64,000 nucleotides of DNA from Branchiostoma floridae. Its lineage: Eukaryota; Chordata; Leptocardii; Amphioxiformes; Branchiostomatidae. The position numbers and the translations under genes are program-made. Where the stretch lies: contig NW_023365729.1 of the NCBI RefSeq assembly GCF_000003815.2, positions 368,994-432,993 on the forward strand, written 5' to 3'. Below, one piece after another: positions 1 to 10,923 of this stretch (positions are counted from its first letter, which is position 1; every line of letters starts with the position of its first letter). Under the pieces are notes generated by a model. It saw only the letters and a program-made list of their open reading frames with translations. It had not been told where the DNA came from and made no database searches.

Positions 1-2737
1 TAAGCGTGTTAGCACCAGACAAAAATAGCAAAAGATAGTCGATATAAGTGGTAACAAGTTCATACCAGCAGGTAAGCGTTTTGGACAACTTTATTTTTGA
101 CAATTTTCTACCTCCAATTTTCCCAGTAATGAGGGAATGGGCGTTATGCGTTTATGACGATTTGCAGCATATTGTTTTAGCACATGCTGCTTGAGAGGGA
201 TCTTGGCGCAAAAGGGATCTTGGCGCATATACACGAAGTAGAACGCAATACGTACATCGCCAAATCAGTTTCATACACTTAACGTCATAGATATTCAAGG
301 GATAAAAATATATTGTATATAGTGAACATGGAGTGTATCTGGTCATTTCCTTGACGCTACAACGTTTAAAATAAATGATCCAAAATTCTAAGAACAAGCC
401 ACTGAGCGTCGCCCAAAAAACGAGTTTACTACAAAGATGACAAACGCATACATAACGCTTGTATGATACACATGTGACAAACATATAAAATAAACATATA
501 ACGTTACGTGTATCAAAACGTATACATCAAACATAAGTAAATTTAATCTGATAGAAATTCTATTTATCTGACAGTTTGTACTTAAAGGCAGACAGTTTTT
601 TGATGTTTCAAATGTAGTATGACGCGCTATAATTCCCAGAAAACAATAATGTTGTAAATTGTTACCTCTTTGTGACTAATAGTCTGATATAACTGACGTC
701 AGTACATTTAATCAACTGTCTGCCATACTGAGCTGTTTGGGCTAGGATCCCTCTTGTTATACATGTAGTTGTGCTTTTTGGCGCTCTCCTCCATCTATTT
801 CTCAACAGACGATAAGCATGAAGAAAGAAGATCCACAAGAGATGACAGACACCTGGGTTATACAAGGGGCGGCATCATCTTTAACACAGGACGTCACTGC
901 AGGTACGTCACAATCTACTATAATAATCGACAGCGTTTTGTTGGTATACGTACATATAATTGCAAATTTCAGTTTTAGTTATGCGTGAGGCAAAGGATAA
1001 GGTCCTATAACTTATCACTAGTCAAAGACATGGGAACCGTGTGAGAATTTATTTTGGAGGATCTAGGACAGAAAGGATACCCATATAATCATCGGTACCA
1101 TGAGCGCGACCTATTCTTATAGGTGGGACTGAAAATATCTAATGGTTTAGTAACGCCTTTCCTTCTCGTTCTTGTATGGAAGGGGGTGGGGTGGGGTATC
1201 GGCAGTGCGAAAAAAAATGCGAATATAAGCTCTCAATACAGGGCCTGATTGCATGAAATTCGGGATGTACAATGGACAAATATATCTTAATATTTCAATA
1301 GGCCAGGTCTTGAATTTATTCTACTTGAGTGAAATGTTTGTCCTCCCTCCCCCCCTCACCACCCGCAATTTTTTTTTTATATAATCAAGGCCTCCTTTAA
1401 TAATATCAAATGACCTGCAGCTAGTTGCTTGGGAATGTGCGGCTAGGACATTTTTCTGTTTCCTAAATGCAATATCCTAGTTATTATGAAAACTAAGGTG
1501 GTACTCAGGCTTAGAATGCAGACCTTTGAATTGATTTCTAATTTTTTTTTTACATTTTTACACAAAGATGGATACTTGCGCTCCTATGTCTATATTCTAG
1601 TAAAAGAAATGGAAAATTATTTGCTATCTGACCGATTTGGGCCTATTTTTGGGTACACTCTTACAAAATGTCTACCTTTTGTGAATTGTTGCAGACCAAA
1701 AATGTATGTATTTTCGGATCATATCATAAGAGCGAAGTGCAATAAACGGGTAGACTAAAAAAATGATATAGGGGTAAACGTTGAAATATGTATAGAAGTA
1801 GTGGAAAATTTTGCAATGAAAATTCTATTGTTGCATAGTAGTTCGGAAATATACTGAGTTTGCTCGGACATAAAGAAATAGAGTTGCAATTCTTAAGGTG
1901 CTGAGGAAAGATAATGAGGCCTCCTAATGTGTCATACTAAGTTTATACATAGAAGCTGCGGTCATTCAACAAGTAAGTAGCAAGCAAACATATCGACGTT
2001 AAGAAGCAAATTGTGAGCATTCATTTAGATGATGTTTAGTATGTTTTATTTGCGTCAAGCCCATAAGATTTCACTCATAGTTCACTCGCAGTCAAACAAA
2101 AATACGCGCTCCATCTTTAAATGATAAGTCTGGGACAACAATACGCCGATTCACAAACGACAGAGCCTTATCATATGATACCCAGATTTCTTTGAACATA
2201 TCAAAAAGGATTTTTTGACTGAAATTGCCTCTTTTAAGAAAATTATAATTACAATAAGTCGGCGTGGGAGGTCACAAATCAATGATAGTTTGTAAGGCTG
2301 GCAGTTTGCAGACCATTGTAACATTTCTCTTTCTTTGTTTTCTGTGAAGAACAAAGGAAAAGAGCGCCGTTTAAGCACGACTTATACAAGACACAAGAGA
2401 AATATAGCATGGGAAGAAAAGCTGCTGATGTTAGTCAGATACTATATGTGTTGGTATAAGACAGGGATGTTTTCATTATATCAAACATAACAAAGTGCAT
2501 GTCACCAGTCTGCTTTGTGTATCTGAGAAGTAAGGAACCCAAGTAAATATTCTTTCCAATACACCCACCCCCACCTCTCCCTTAATGTTAGAGGGACATA
2601 CTGTATTTCGATAGCTTCCTTGTTTGGGACAGTCTTCTGTCCTTCGTGGTATGGACTACGTTATACGTGTAGACGTTACTGGTGGCTTTGTGAATGGGTG
2701 GATTCTCACTTTTGGTGTGAACGAGGCATTCTAACTC
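1..2737. other. No recognisable gene; AT-rich intergenic DNA
   Basis: Only short open frames without family signatures occur here. There are small homopolymer or G-rich stretches near 1180-1200 and a T run near 1540. I see no RNA gene, coherent exon or clear mobile element. It could include upstream regulatory DNA of the membrane-lectin gene that follows, but nothing in the sequence shows that. Confidence 0.6.
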
Positions 2738-2951
2738 TTGTCGTTTAATACTGAAACAGATACAAACCCCAAGGCAGAATTCACTTCTGCCGAAAGGGTA
2801 GACACCAACACACCCCAGCCGACTTCTCAGAATCTTGATGGTGAGAACGCAGCCAATATAGAATCTACCAGTGTATATCCTGTAAGTGTAGGTCGCGGCT
2901 TTATCAACGAGATGTACGGTTGTGGTCCGTCTCAGCAAGCCGGAAACGGAG
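2738..2951 (+). CDS. Candidate first coding exon of the lectin/Vps62 gene
   Basis: An ATG-initiated frame of 71 codons ends in phase 1 at a donor (GGAG|GTATTA). It is rich in Thr, Asn and Glu with no hydrophobic stretch, as expected for a cytoplasmic tail. The phase-1 end fits the other cytoplasmic exons in this window. No homology supports it, the acceptor of the next exon is hidden in the N gap, and an overlapping antisense frame also exists. Treat as tentative. Confidence 0.3.
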
Positions 2952-5900
2952 GTATTATTTTTCACACCATATTTAATCGGGGTGAAATATAAGTAGGAGT
3001 TAGATATAATGTGTCACTGTTTTTCATTTTCAACTTGACAGACATCTAAGAATACTTCATTTGATTTTTATAAATCCTATAAAAGTATTTTTATTCAATT
3101 TCAAAATAATTAGTCCTTATGATAAGTGTTTTATCGTATTCAATTACTTATATAACATTGCCTACAGAGGCCTTTGAAGTATTTTTAAAAGAAACGTTCG
3201 ATTTGCATGAAATTTCCTGTTTACAGAAAATAACGCCTACGGTGATTGTGCAAACTTACGTGGTGACAAGTAACTATGATTAGAAAGTTTGTAATTCTGA
3301 TGAATTCTGGTAGTTTCTATAGTTTTATGACATTTGGTCATCCTTTGTGGCCTTTGAATAAAACGAAGATAATCATTCTTCAGTTTCTTTCGTGACAAGT
3401 AAGTTAACATAGGATGAAAAGTCCTAACTATAAAAAATGTTGATGTCAAGCTGATATTTTGTGTTTACTTTCCGTCAAATGAAAAGCCAAACTGATAGTG
3501 TTAGAACTGGTGATATCGCATGAAAAGTGCCACAAATTCAAACAAAGTAAGTGGCAATGGCATGTTCCATACATCTGAAAACTTATGCACACGTGGCCTA
3601 AATATATATCTATATATTACATCTTTATTGCAAGCTCAAACCGGAAGGCTAATTGCAAACAAAGTAAAGCAGTGATACATAATAATATAACAATATTGAT
3701 AGACAAATTAAAAGGGAAACAACATATTCTATTAAGCCATTTGATATGTTTGACTTCTCTTTTTGTATGCAGTGGGAGATGAATTGTCTAACATTTTCAT
3801 ATATAACGGGCGGGGTTGCACGATTGTGTTTTTCGTCTGTTACGATGTTATCAAAAAGTTATCATTTGTNNNNNNNNNNNNNNNNNNNNNNNNNNNNNNN
3901 NNNNNNNNNNNNNNNNNNNNNNNNNNNNNNNNNNNNNNNNNNNNNNNNNNNNNNNNNNNNNNNNNNNNNACTTCATTGATGCTGACAACCCTGCCAACAA
4001 CGTGTACCAGTCAATCGACGAAGATGACATCATGAACCAAGGAAAAGCTGGTATAGACAGAGAGAATGGACAACAGCCAACTGATGAAGAGAAAGACACC
4101 AGACTACCACACAAGATGCAGAGGGGCCCCTCTGACATGCAAAACAACCCGACATACGCGTCTGCTGCACAAGACGAAGGCAAAGGTACTCCAGCAGCAA
4201 AATTATTGATAAACAATTCTAATAACAATCATGAACCGTTTTTTCCCAATTTAGATGACCCAGTTATCAGTGTTACTATGTTTTTAAGATCTAATTATAG
4301 CAAATCTGTATGTATTATTTATGTTTTATATTTTGGTGTTTACCCTCAACACATCATCATTTTTGCGACTTAAATGACCAGCGAGGTCCAAATGTGTTGT
4401 CTTATATCTTTCTTTCAGTATTATGTTATTTTTACAATTTATAGATGGTAACTGTACATACCTTGTTTCATTAGCATGATAGGAATATTTTGACATGTTT
4501 AGGTGTGAATAATTTCTCATTGGTATCATTATTTGTGCAAAACGATCAGAAGGAACCTGTTTTGCACTAGCGATACTGACAATTCATTCATACTTTTCCT
4601 CTATGCCTTTCCTACTCTCCTTTTCCCCGTTATTTTCTTTTCACTCTAGAGTTTGACAGTTTTAACCTTTCCTAGATTCGCCAATGGTCACAAGTTGCTG
4701 CATGGCCTTTCTCCGTTCCCGTTTGCTCCGTGGCGTCATCGTCGCTGTAGCAGGTTTTGCCGTGGTCGCTATTGGCTTTCTTACCGTTGCATATCTCACT
4801 CTCATACCGGAGACAGAGAACGATGCAGAACCTAGTCTTGTAAGTATAAGATAAGGGTGCGTGTTCTTTTGTTGGGGGGGGGGGGGGCAGCTATGAATGA
4901 CATGAGCTAGGACTACAGCAGAGATACCTAGATGCAGTGCGAAGTATAACCAGTCAGTATTGCTACGAGGAAGGGGTTTTGAAATGTCAACTTAATCAAA
5001 ATACTTGGTTATGTTAGGCCTTCTTAGTAAAAGACTCACCAAACTGATGAAACTATTCCTGGAGTTCGTAGTAACATTTTACCATCTATAGTAATAGCAT
5101 TACCCAGGCTAAAGAGTGAAGCTTTGGAACCTACAAGGGACTATTCTCATGTTTTTCTGATTCTTGCAGTGTGTTGCAAAAAACAACTGTTCTCCAACTA
5201 AAAATATGGAATTTTCGATTGACTCGCCCAATCTTCTTTAGCTGGTTGACCATTTCGCTGAATTAGAAAAATTTATTTCTTCACAACGTAGTTAACCAAT
5301 TCAAATGAATGAATGCTAATTGTATCCAATTTCTTTGCCAACAAAGCACCTGACCAGCAAAACTTCTCCATCTGACCCACCTGCATGGATGTGGACCACC
5401 AGTATTACGGCACCTTATTCTCTGACAAATGTAACAGCCACACTGCCTGAGGACACAACTACACCCCAAGAAGTGACAAATTCTCCAGGTGTACCGACTA
5501 CAACTCCCAAGATTGCATCAGCAGCTGCAGACGCCGGTGAACGTGACACATCAACCAGCGTAAGTCTTTTTGATTCAGTGAAAAATACCGTAGCAGCAGA
5601 AGTTTTCCTCTAAACACAATCAGTCCGCAGACATTTTCAAATACAACAAAACGCACGGGTATATTTGTACATCCTAGACAATCTGGTCACTTAGAATTAG
5701 ATAAAACTTTTTCGGTATTTTTCAACATGATTGTTCCATGCGAGTTTCATTAGTAATGGCTGGGAGTACGTACCGGTAAAGAAACATCAGGTCCAGGTCA
5801 GGCCCAGGTCCAGAGGATCAGGTCTAGGTCCGGACCTAAACCTGGACCTTATTACCTGTGAAAACCTACGTCATGAATGAGCGATACTCAAAACAACAAA

Positions 5901-6687
5901 AACATTGCTAATTTCATTATCTTCGCGCTGCTACTTAACAGTTACCATATATTTTATCTCAAAATTCAGTTTTCTTCAGCTGCAACCAGCTTGAGGACAT
6001 CGGAGAATGCACTTGAGACTGAAAAGCAAGCTAAGTTAGCGACCAAGGAAGGTGAGATCGAGACCACTAATTTTCAATCCAGTTTTCTATTCAACACCAT
6101 TTTCTATTTACCAGTGTTTCAAGCATGGTTTTTATTGTATGACTTGTCTCGGATGATTCTGCCAAGTATTCACTACACTACAATACATGCGATTTGCTAT
6201 AGTGGACCCTAAGTTTGAAACGTAGTAGCAATGACTTACATTAAAGTTGTGCCTTCTACATAGAATTGACCCGTAAATGGGTAAATATAAAGTTATGCAT
6301 TTCGTCCGTTGATACAGAAACCGCCTTTGCCTGCTGGAAGGCGTCCTTGCACCTATCATGCCCATCTGGAAAGACCCTCACAATAGATTACGCCAACTGG
6401 GGCCGAACCACGTCCACACATTTCTGCACCTGCTTCACTTGTGACATCAACTGTCGCGCAGCCAACAGCCTGTCCATCATGAGGGGCGTGTGTGAGGGTG
6501 AACAGCAGTGCACCGTGACAGCAAGTGATCATGTGTTTGGTGACCCGTGTCCCGGTACCCAGAAATACTTGGAGACAACATACCGCTGTGTTTCAGGTTA
6601 GAACAATCATTTATGTTTTTGCAGGTTTGAAAAAGGCAGTCTGGTTTTGCTTTGTTCATTAGGGTGGCCACCTTATCTATCTATCTT

Positions 6688-6746
<59 letters not shown>

Positions 6747-9700
6747 AGGTATATGTATAGGTATATGTATATGTATATAGGTATATATGTATATGTATAC
6801 GTATACGTGTACGTATATTTGTATATGTATATATATACGTATACGTTTTCAAATGACTTTGAAATTGTATTCATCGGATGTAGTCGGGTAATGTCATGAT
6901 ATTCTTGTTAGTGAGAATATAGCGCACTGTTTGCTCTACCCAGAGGACATAGTTCTATCTTTAGACATTTCCTTAATAAATGTTGTTACAGTGACTCCTG
7001 TGACAGATGACGAACTAGGGGTACTAGTGACCAAGTACGCACCGAAAGTTTGGCTGGCAAAGAATGAGAAGTACAACCCTTCCAGTGTCGATTTTCACCT
7101 ACAGAACGTCAAGGTGTACGATGGTGGTAAATCCTATTTCAGCACACCTTCGACCCTTCCCACCTGTTCTGAGACCTGTTACATGAGTACTGCTCAGCCC
7201 CTGCGTTATCCCGATTCCCAACTGCGTTTCTTCGGTGGAGAGCAGGTCGGGCCCACCTATCAGCCTCCTGTCTATGCCGTTGTGAAGAGGATCGATCCGA
7301 CCACTACAGACATCTTCTACTGGATGTTCTACTCCTACAACGGACCGAAGAAAGTTTGTATGGGTAAGTTGATCTGATTAACAATCCAAGGATAATTAGT
7401 ATTGCTGTAATTATACGCCACCAATTACTTCCGGAGAAGATGAAGATGCTGTTATTCTGAAAATCAAAAGATTTGAAACAATTACCTTTTTTGTTTTGGT
7501 TTTACCCATTTAAAGCAATGCAATTAGGGTACAATGCCTGAACTGCCGTATACCTACTAAAATACTGTTAATTCTAATTTCTATGGAGCTGAATTACTTC
7601 ACAAAATTTTGGGTCACTCACTAAGCTCAACCAGTGGCATACTATGCTCTGTAACGGGTCATCTTTGTCCGATTGCGTGTTGGAATTTCGAAACAGAATG
7701 TGGCTGATATAACAATAGACAATAATCAAAAACACCGCTTTTTCGGTAACAAAAAATGGGTTTTGTACAAGACATGAATAAATTTCTCCAGCCCGCTCTT
7801 GGTTTGTAAACGCACGACGATCGTACAACGAACGTAACGTGCTCAAACTGTTACATGTTGACGGAAAGTACGGTGTTTACTTGAACACCTATTTTATCTG
7901 AATACATTAATGCATCATGAGGATAGTTTATTATAAAATTATTACTGATAACTTAAGAATGCTAAAACTTTGACGTATGAAATTATGAATATTTGCTGTT
8001 GCATGCCTTTAACAGGTTTCAGGTTCTTTGGTAAATGCGCCGGCGGCTTAAAGAGTTTTTCGCACCACGTGGGCGACTGGGAACACATGACCATTCGTCT
8101 GGTGGGAAAACAGCCAAGGAGCATCTATGTTTATTCTGCTCACAAATCTGGAGGTACATGACTTTCACTACGGATGTCCTGTAGCTTAACCGGTAGCAGC
8201 CACACATTTGAGCTCGTCGTTCCCATTAGTTGGTCTATCCTTTGTATGGCATCTCAGTTGAAGATGCCCCCGACTTTCGGAAGGGACGTACATGTTCATG
8301 GAAGTGCCAGCAACCCTTCCATGGAAAAATATACCCTGCACCTGAAACATCTAAGATTGCTTGATAAAGAAATATGGCGGAACGATAGTCTTTAGTAAAG
8401 TAAGCAATTAATCAAAACATGATTCCATACCAGCTTAGTACACAATGTAATACATTTCTTGATGATTGTCCAGGTATATACGACTGGGATCCTGCATCGC
8501 AGACTTACAGGAGGGGCAAAGATACCGTACAGACTGAAGGGACACATCCCGTTCTATATGCAGCCCATGGTACCTCTTTTGCACTATTTGTGGTAATACA
8601 TAGAGAAACATGTATTAAGTTCTTAGCACACCACATGCACACACACCACATGCACACACTGCTGCTATTCAATTTATTGCAAGCGAATGAAAAGTAGGGG
8701 CAAGTCTTAGGCACTAGGCAGGCAGGCAAAATGTGTGGCTACGTATACAGAGATTTTGCACTATGTCTATAATTCCTCTGAAACAAAGAACTTGCCAATA
8801 CTGTAACTTGAAAAAAGATAGAGGATGAGTGTCACTTTATTGTTGATTGTACTTTATACAACAACGAATGAAAAGTCCTTTTTGAAAATATACAACATAT
8901 GTTCCCTAATTTCCGATACTTGAATACCACGGAGAAATTCATATTTCTCGTGCAATTAGATAAACCATACATTATTGTTTCCATATGTCCTTTTGTTTAT
9001 AACTGTTTTTAGAAGCGAGAAGAAGTTGAACTTGTACAGACCAGAATGTATTAGCATATGTAGAGGTGATAAGATACCTTTTTCCTATATCAAAATTGTA
9101 CCTTATCACTAGCACTGCGACCTGTACTTAGCTTGTTTCAGGACAAATGTACAAAAAAGGTCATTCATTAATTTTGCTTTGAAATACTAGTACAGCGCAC
9201 ATATCATTAACCAACCAGAATATGAGGGTGGTCCTTGATTAAACAAACGAGCAAAAATGAGAGCCACAATATCTTAGATTGACCGAACAACACACAGACC
9301 CAGCTTAGACATCAAATGGCAGCATGCAATAACCATTGTATCACCCTCACAGGTAGTCACAAGCTGTGGTCCACCCCAGGTACTCACACATACAGGACGA
9401 TTATCATCAACGAGAATCTGAGTGACAAGACCAGTGCGGGTACGGCATGGGACACGTGGAAGAACGTGCCCTTCACCATGTACCGTCCTGATGGAGGCTA
9501 CACCGGGTCCTGGTCATGGCTCAACTACCAGGGACGGTGGGGGAACAGGAAGGTAAGTAACGTGCCCTTCACCATGTACCGTCCTGATGGAGGCTACACC
9601 GGGTCCTGGTCATGGCTCAACTACCAGGGACGGTGGGGGAACAGGAAGGTAAGTAACGTGCCCTTCACCATGTACCGTCCTGATGGAGGCTACACCGGAT

Positions 9701-10251
9701 CCTGGTCATGGCTCAACTACCAGGGACGGTGGGGGAACAGGAAGGTAAGTAACGTGCCCTTCACCATGTACCGTCCTGATGGAGGCTACACCGGATCCTG
9801 GTCATGGCTCAACTACCAGGGACGGTGGGGGAACAGGAAGGTAAGTAACGTGCCCTTCACCATGTACCGTCCTGACGGAGGCTACACCGGGTCCTGGTCA
9901 TGGCTCAACTACCAGGGACGGTGGGGGAACAGGAAGGTAAGTAACGTGCCCTTCACCATGTACCGTCCTGATGGAGGCTACACCGGGTCCTGGTCATGGC
10001 TCAACTACCAGGGACGGTGGGGGAACAGGAAGGTAAGTAACGTGCCCTTCACCATGTACCGTCCTGATGGAGGCTACACCGGGTCCTGGTCATGGCTCAA
10101 CTACCAGGGACGGTGGGGGAACAGGAAGGTAAGTAACGTGCCCTTCACCATGTACCGTCCTGATGGAGGCTACACCGGGTCCTGGTCATGGCTCAACTAC
10201 CAGGGACGGTGGGGAAACAGGAAGGTAAGCCAGGGTTTATGTTGTTGTTGA
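2738..10251 (+). CDS. Type II membrane protein with SUEL lectin and Vps62 domains (multi-exon gene)
   Basis: Gene model built from ten exons: 2738-2951 (tentative), gap to 4185, 4676-4839, 5347-5559, 5970-6051, 6318-6596, 6992-7363, 8016-8153, 8474-8569 and 9353-9552 (or up to 10224/10251). Phases agree across every junction from 4185 onward (1,0,0,1,1,1,1,1). Order: acidic cytoplasmic tail, one TM helix, Ser/Thr stalk, rhamnose-binding SUEL lectin domain, Vps62 (PF06101-type) domain. There is no signal peptide; the TM follows a hydrophilic N-terminus, which implies type II topology with lectin and Vps62 domains outside. Vps62 is named from a yeast sorting factor, but its biochemical role is poorly known. 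The exon plan matches the NHL gene at 46-57 kb. The 5' end falls near a 100-bp gap and the 3' end lies in a tandem repeat, so both termini are uncertain. Confidence 0.75.
3870..3969. other. Assembly gap (100 N)
   Basis: Run of N. It hides the 5' part of the cytoplasmic-tail exon of the lectin/Vps62 gene. Confidence 1.
3970..4185 (+). CDS. Cytoplasmic-tail exon (5' end in gap) of the lectin/Vps62 gene
   Basis: An open acidic frame leaves the N gap and ends in phase 1 at AAAG|GTACTC. It contains VYQSIDEDD and an NPTY tetrapeptide (within NNPTYAS). NPxY is a known clathrin-adaptor/PTB docking motif and SID-E-DD resembles an acidic cluster, so an endocytic sorting role for this tail is a reasonable inference. 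It joins in phase to the TM exon at 4676. The acceptor lies within the 3870-3969 gap. Confidence 0.65.
4676..4839 (+). CDS. Transmembrane exon of the lectin/Vps62 gene
   Basis: Acceptor CCTAG|AT and donor CTT|GTAAGT delimit 164 nt (phase 1 in, phase 0 out). The frame carries Cys-Cys and basic residues (RSRLLRG), then a strongly hydrophobic run of about 22 residues ([20 protein letters not shown]), then acidic residues. Positive charge on the N-terminal side supports an N-in, C-out (type II) orientation. The membrane-proximal CC could be palmitoylated (inference). Confidence 0.75.
5347..6051 (+). CDS. Ser/Thr/Pro-rich stalk exons (5347-5559 and 5970-6051)
   Basis: Exon 5347-5559 (phase 0 to 0, donor AGC|GTAAGT) encodes a Thr/Pro/Ser-rich stretch typical of an O-glycosylated extracellular stalk. 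The next exon is open only if it starts at 5970 (after AAATTCAG), phase 0 to 1; the stronger-looking acceptor at 5979 would break the frame. It ends at GAAG|GTGAGA. Together these space the lectin domain from the membrane. Between them, 5787-5852 is a cluster of CAGGTC/AGGTCC short repeats. Confidence 0.65.
6318..6596 (+). CDS. SUEL-type (galactose/rhamnose-binding) lectin domain exon
   Basis: One phase 1-1 exon of 279 nt holds a whole SUEL lectin domain (Gal_Lectin family). It opens with ACW and [19 protein letters not shown], continues with ten cysteines in all, and closes with [21 protein letters not shown], which matches the family's DPCxGTxKYLxVxYxC signature. This family binds L-rhamnose or D-galactose in fish-egg and sea-urchin lectins. 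The usual YGR sugar motif appears as NWGR here, so ligand preference cannot be assumed. Acceptor GATACAG|AA, donor CAG|GTTAGA. Confidence 0.85.
6680..6850. repeat. TATATG/TATGTA microsatellite in an intron
   Basis: About 170 bp of alternating ATGTAT-type hexamers lie between the SUEL exon and the first Vps62 exon. Simple sequence only; the long Tyr/Thr open frame it creates on the other strand is an artefact. Confidence 0.9.
6992..9552 (+). CDS. Vps62-family domain exons
   Basis: Four exons (6992-7363, 8016-8153, 8474-8569, 9353-9552) carry the hallmarks of the Vps62 family in order: [77 protein letters not shown] and [10 protein letters not shown]. The His/Asp/Glu set in HHVGDWEH is intact. 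All junctions are phase 1. The segment appears near complete; the normal short Cys-containing end after GRWGN is not found, and instead the exon runs into a tandem repeat. Predicted extracellular because it follows the TM and the stalk. Confidence 0.85.
7364..8015. other. Intron, nothing recognised
   Basis: AT-rich intron between Vps62 exons with GTAAGT donor and AACAG acceptor. No repeat or RNA signature was seen. Confidence 0.6.
8570..9352. other. Intron, nothing recognised except a short CACATGCA repeat
   Basis: Intron before the final Vps62 exon. It contains two or three copies of CACACCACATGCA near 8626-8660 and is otherwise unremarkable AT-rich DNA. Confidence 0.6.
9463..10230 (+). repeat. 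Eight in-frame 96-bp coding repeats, each ending in a splice-donor consensus
   Basis: Eight head-to-tail copies of a 96-bp (32-codon) unit, starting at 9463, 9559, 9655, 9751, 9847, 9943, 10039 and 10135. Copies differ at only a few silent-looking bases. Each encodes the Vps62 C-terminal block from [12 protein letters not shown] to QGRWGNRK plus Val-Ser. Val-Ser is encoded by GTAAGT, so each copy carries AG|GTAAGT (the last is GTAAGC) at 9553, 9649, 9745, 9841, 9937, 10033, 10129 and 10225. All eight donors leave the same phase (0). If none is used, the frame ends at the TGA of 10249-10251, with an AATAAA at 10310. Recent tandem duplication or an assembly artefact are both possible. Confidence 0.95.
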
Positions 10252-10309
10252 ACCTCCAGTGTGAGATACCGGTAGATTCCCCTAGCCACAATGAAATAAT
10301 CCTTACCCA

Positions 10310-10315
10310 AATAAA
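10310..10315 (+). terminator. Candidate poly(A) signal AATAAA for the lectin/Vps62 gene
   Basis: AATAAA lies about 60 bp after the stop at 10249-10251 that ends the read-through form of the repeat exon. If real, the repeat exon would be the terminal exon. Not confirmed by any transcript. Confidence 0.35.
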
Positions 10316-10504
10316 CCATTTACTAGGATATACCAGGGTACATACAGCTATAAACAGCATCATTCATAGACCTCCTAAGTGCCTTGAAGTTCGAAAAACT
10401 ATGTTTTCGGTTGTTGTTTGTGTGATGATATGTGTGTATGTGAACAGCACCAGAATTCGTTGATGGATCTTAGATTTGTTATGTTGGTTGTTTTCAAAAT
10501 TAAG

Positions 10505-10690
10505 AAATCATAATATCAAAGGGCTTAGAGGGCGCCTTTCGCGGTACTGCAGCAGGACTTTCAGTTTTGATATCTATTTCGTCCTGATATTGGCCAAGTG
10601 GAAAATATCTAGCTTTCAGAGGTGGTTGGAAAGATAATATCTCAAGAATTGGTTCACGGAATGTCGTGATTGTTGGTATGTAGATAGCTA
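10505..10690. repeat. Probable dispersed repeat fragment (LINE-derived?)
   Basis: The stretch containing GCGGTACTGCAGCAGGACTTT and GAATTGGTTCACGGAATGTC resembles, by eye, the repeat at 44690-45056 (GGTACTACAGC..., followed by GGTATGTAG-like text). It is suggestive of an old non-LTR 3' region. A repeat-library search would decide. Confidence 0.3.
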
Positions 10691-10917
10691 AAGGGATACC
10701 TTACATAATGAAATGATAACACACGAAGGTCAGTGTTTCTCCACAAATCTATATTTCTGTTGTATAAAAAAGGGATGTTGATTATAACGGCTATCAAAAT
10801 GTTTTAGAGGTGATGCGTGTCTAGGGTCTGTCCATATTTGCAGCAAACTTCTGAATGCGAATCCAGCAAAGGAGAAATCCAAAATACAACAGGGACACAT
10901 ACAACTTTAGTGCAACC

Positions 10918-10923
10918 TTTATT
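10918..10923 (-). terminator. Candidate poly(A) signal for the GPCR gene
   Basis: TTTATT on the plus strand is AATAAA on the minus strand, followed by a T-rich 3' flank. It would imply a 3' UTR of about 1.6 kb for the GPCR, which fits the AT-rich non-coding stretch 10924-12501. Confidence 0.35.

Noticed and set aside
2588-2965. 125-codon minus frame
   Set aside because: Antisense to the candidate first exon; no signature and no splice context.
10258-10905. A terminal Vps62 exon after the repeat
   Set aside because: A weak AACAG acceptor before 10448 gives an open but featureless frame; no family-like ending seen, so not called.
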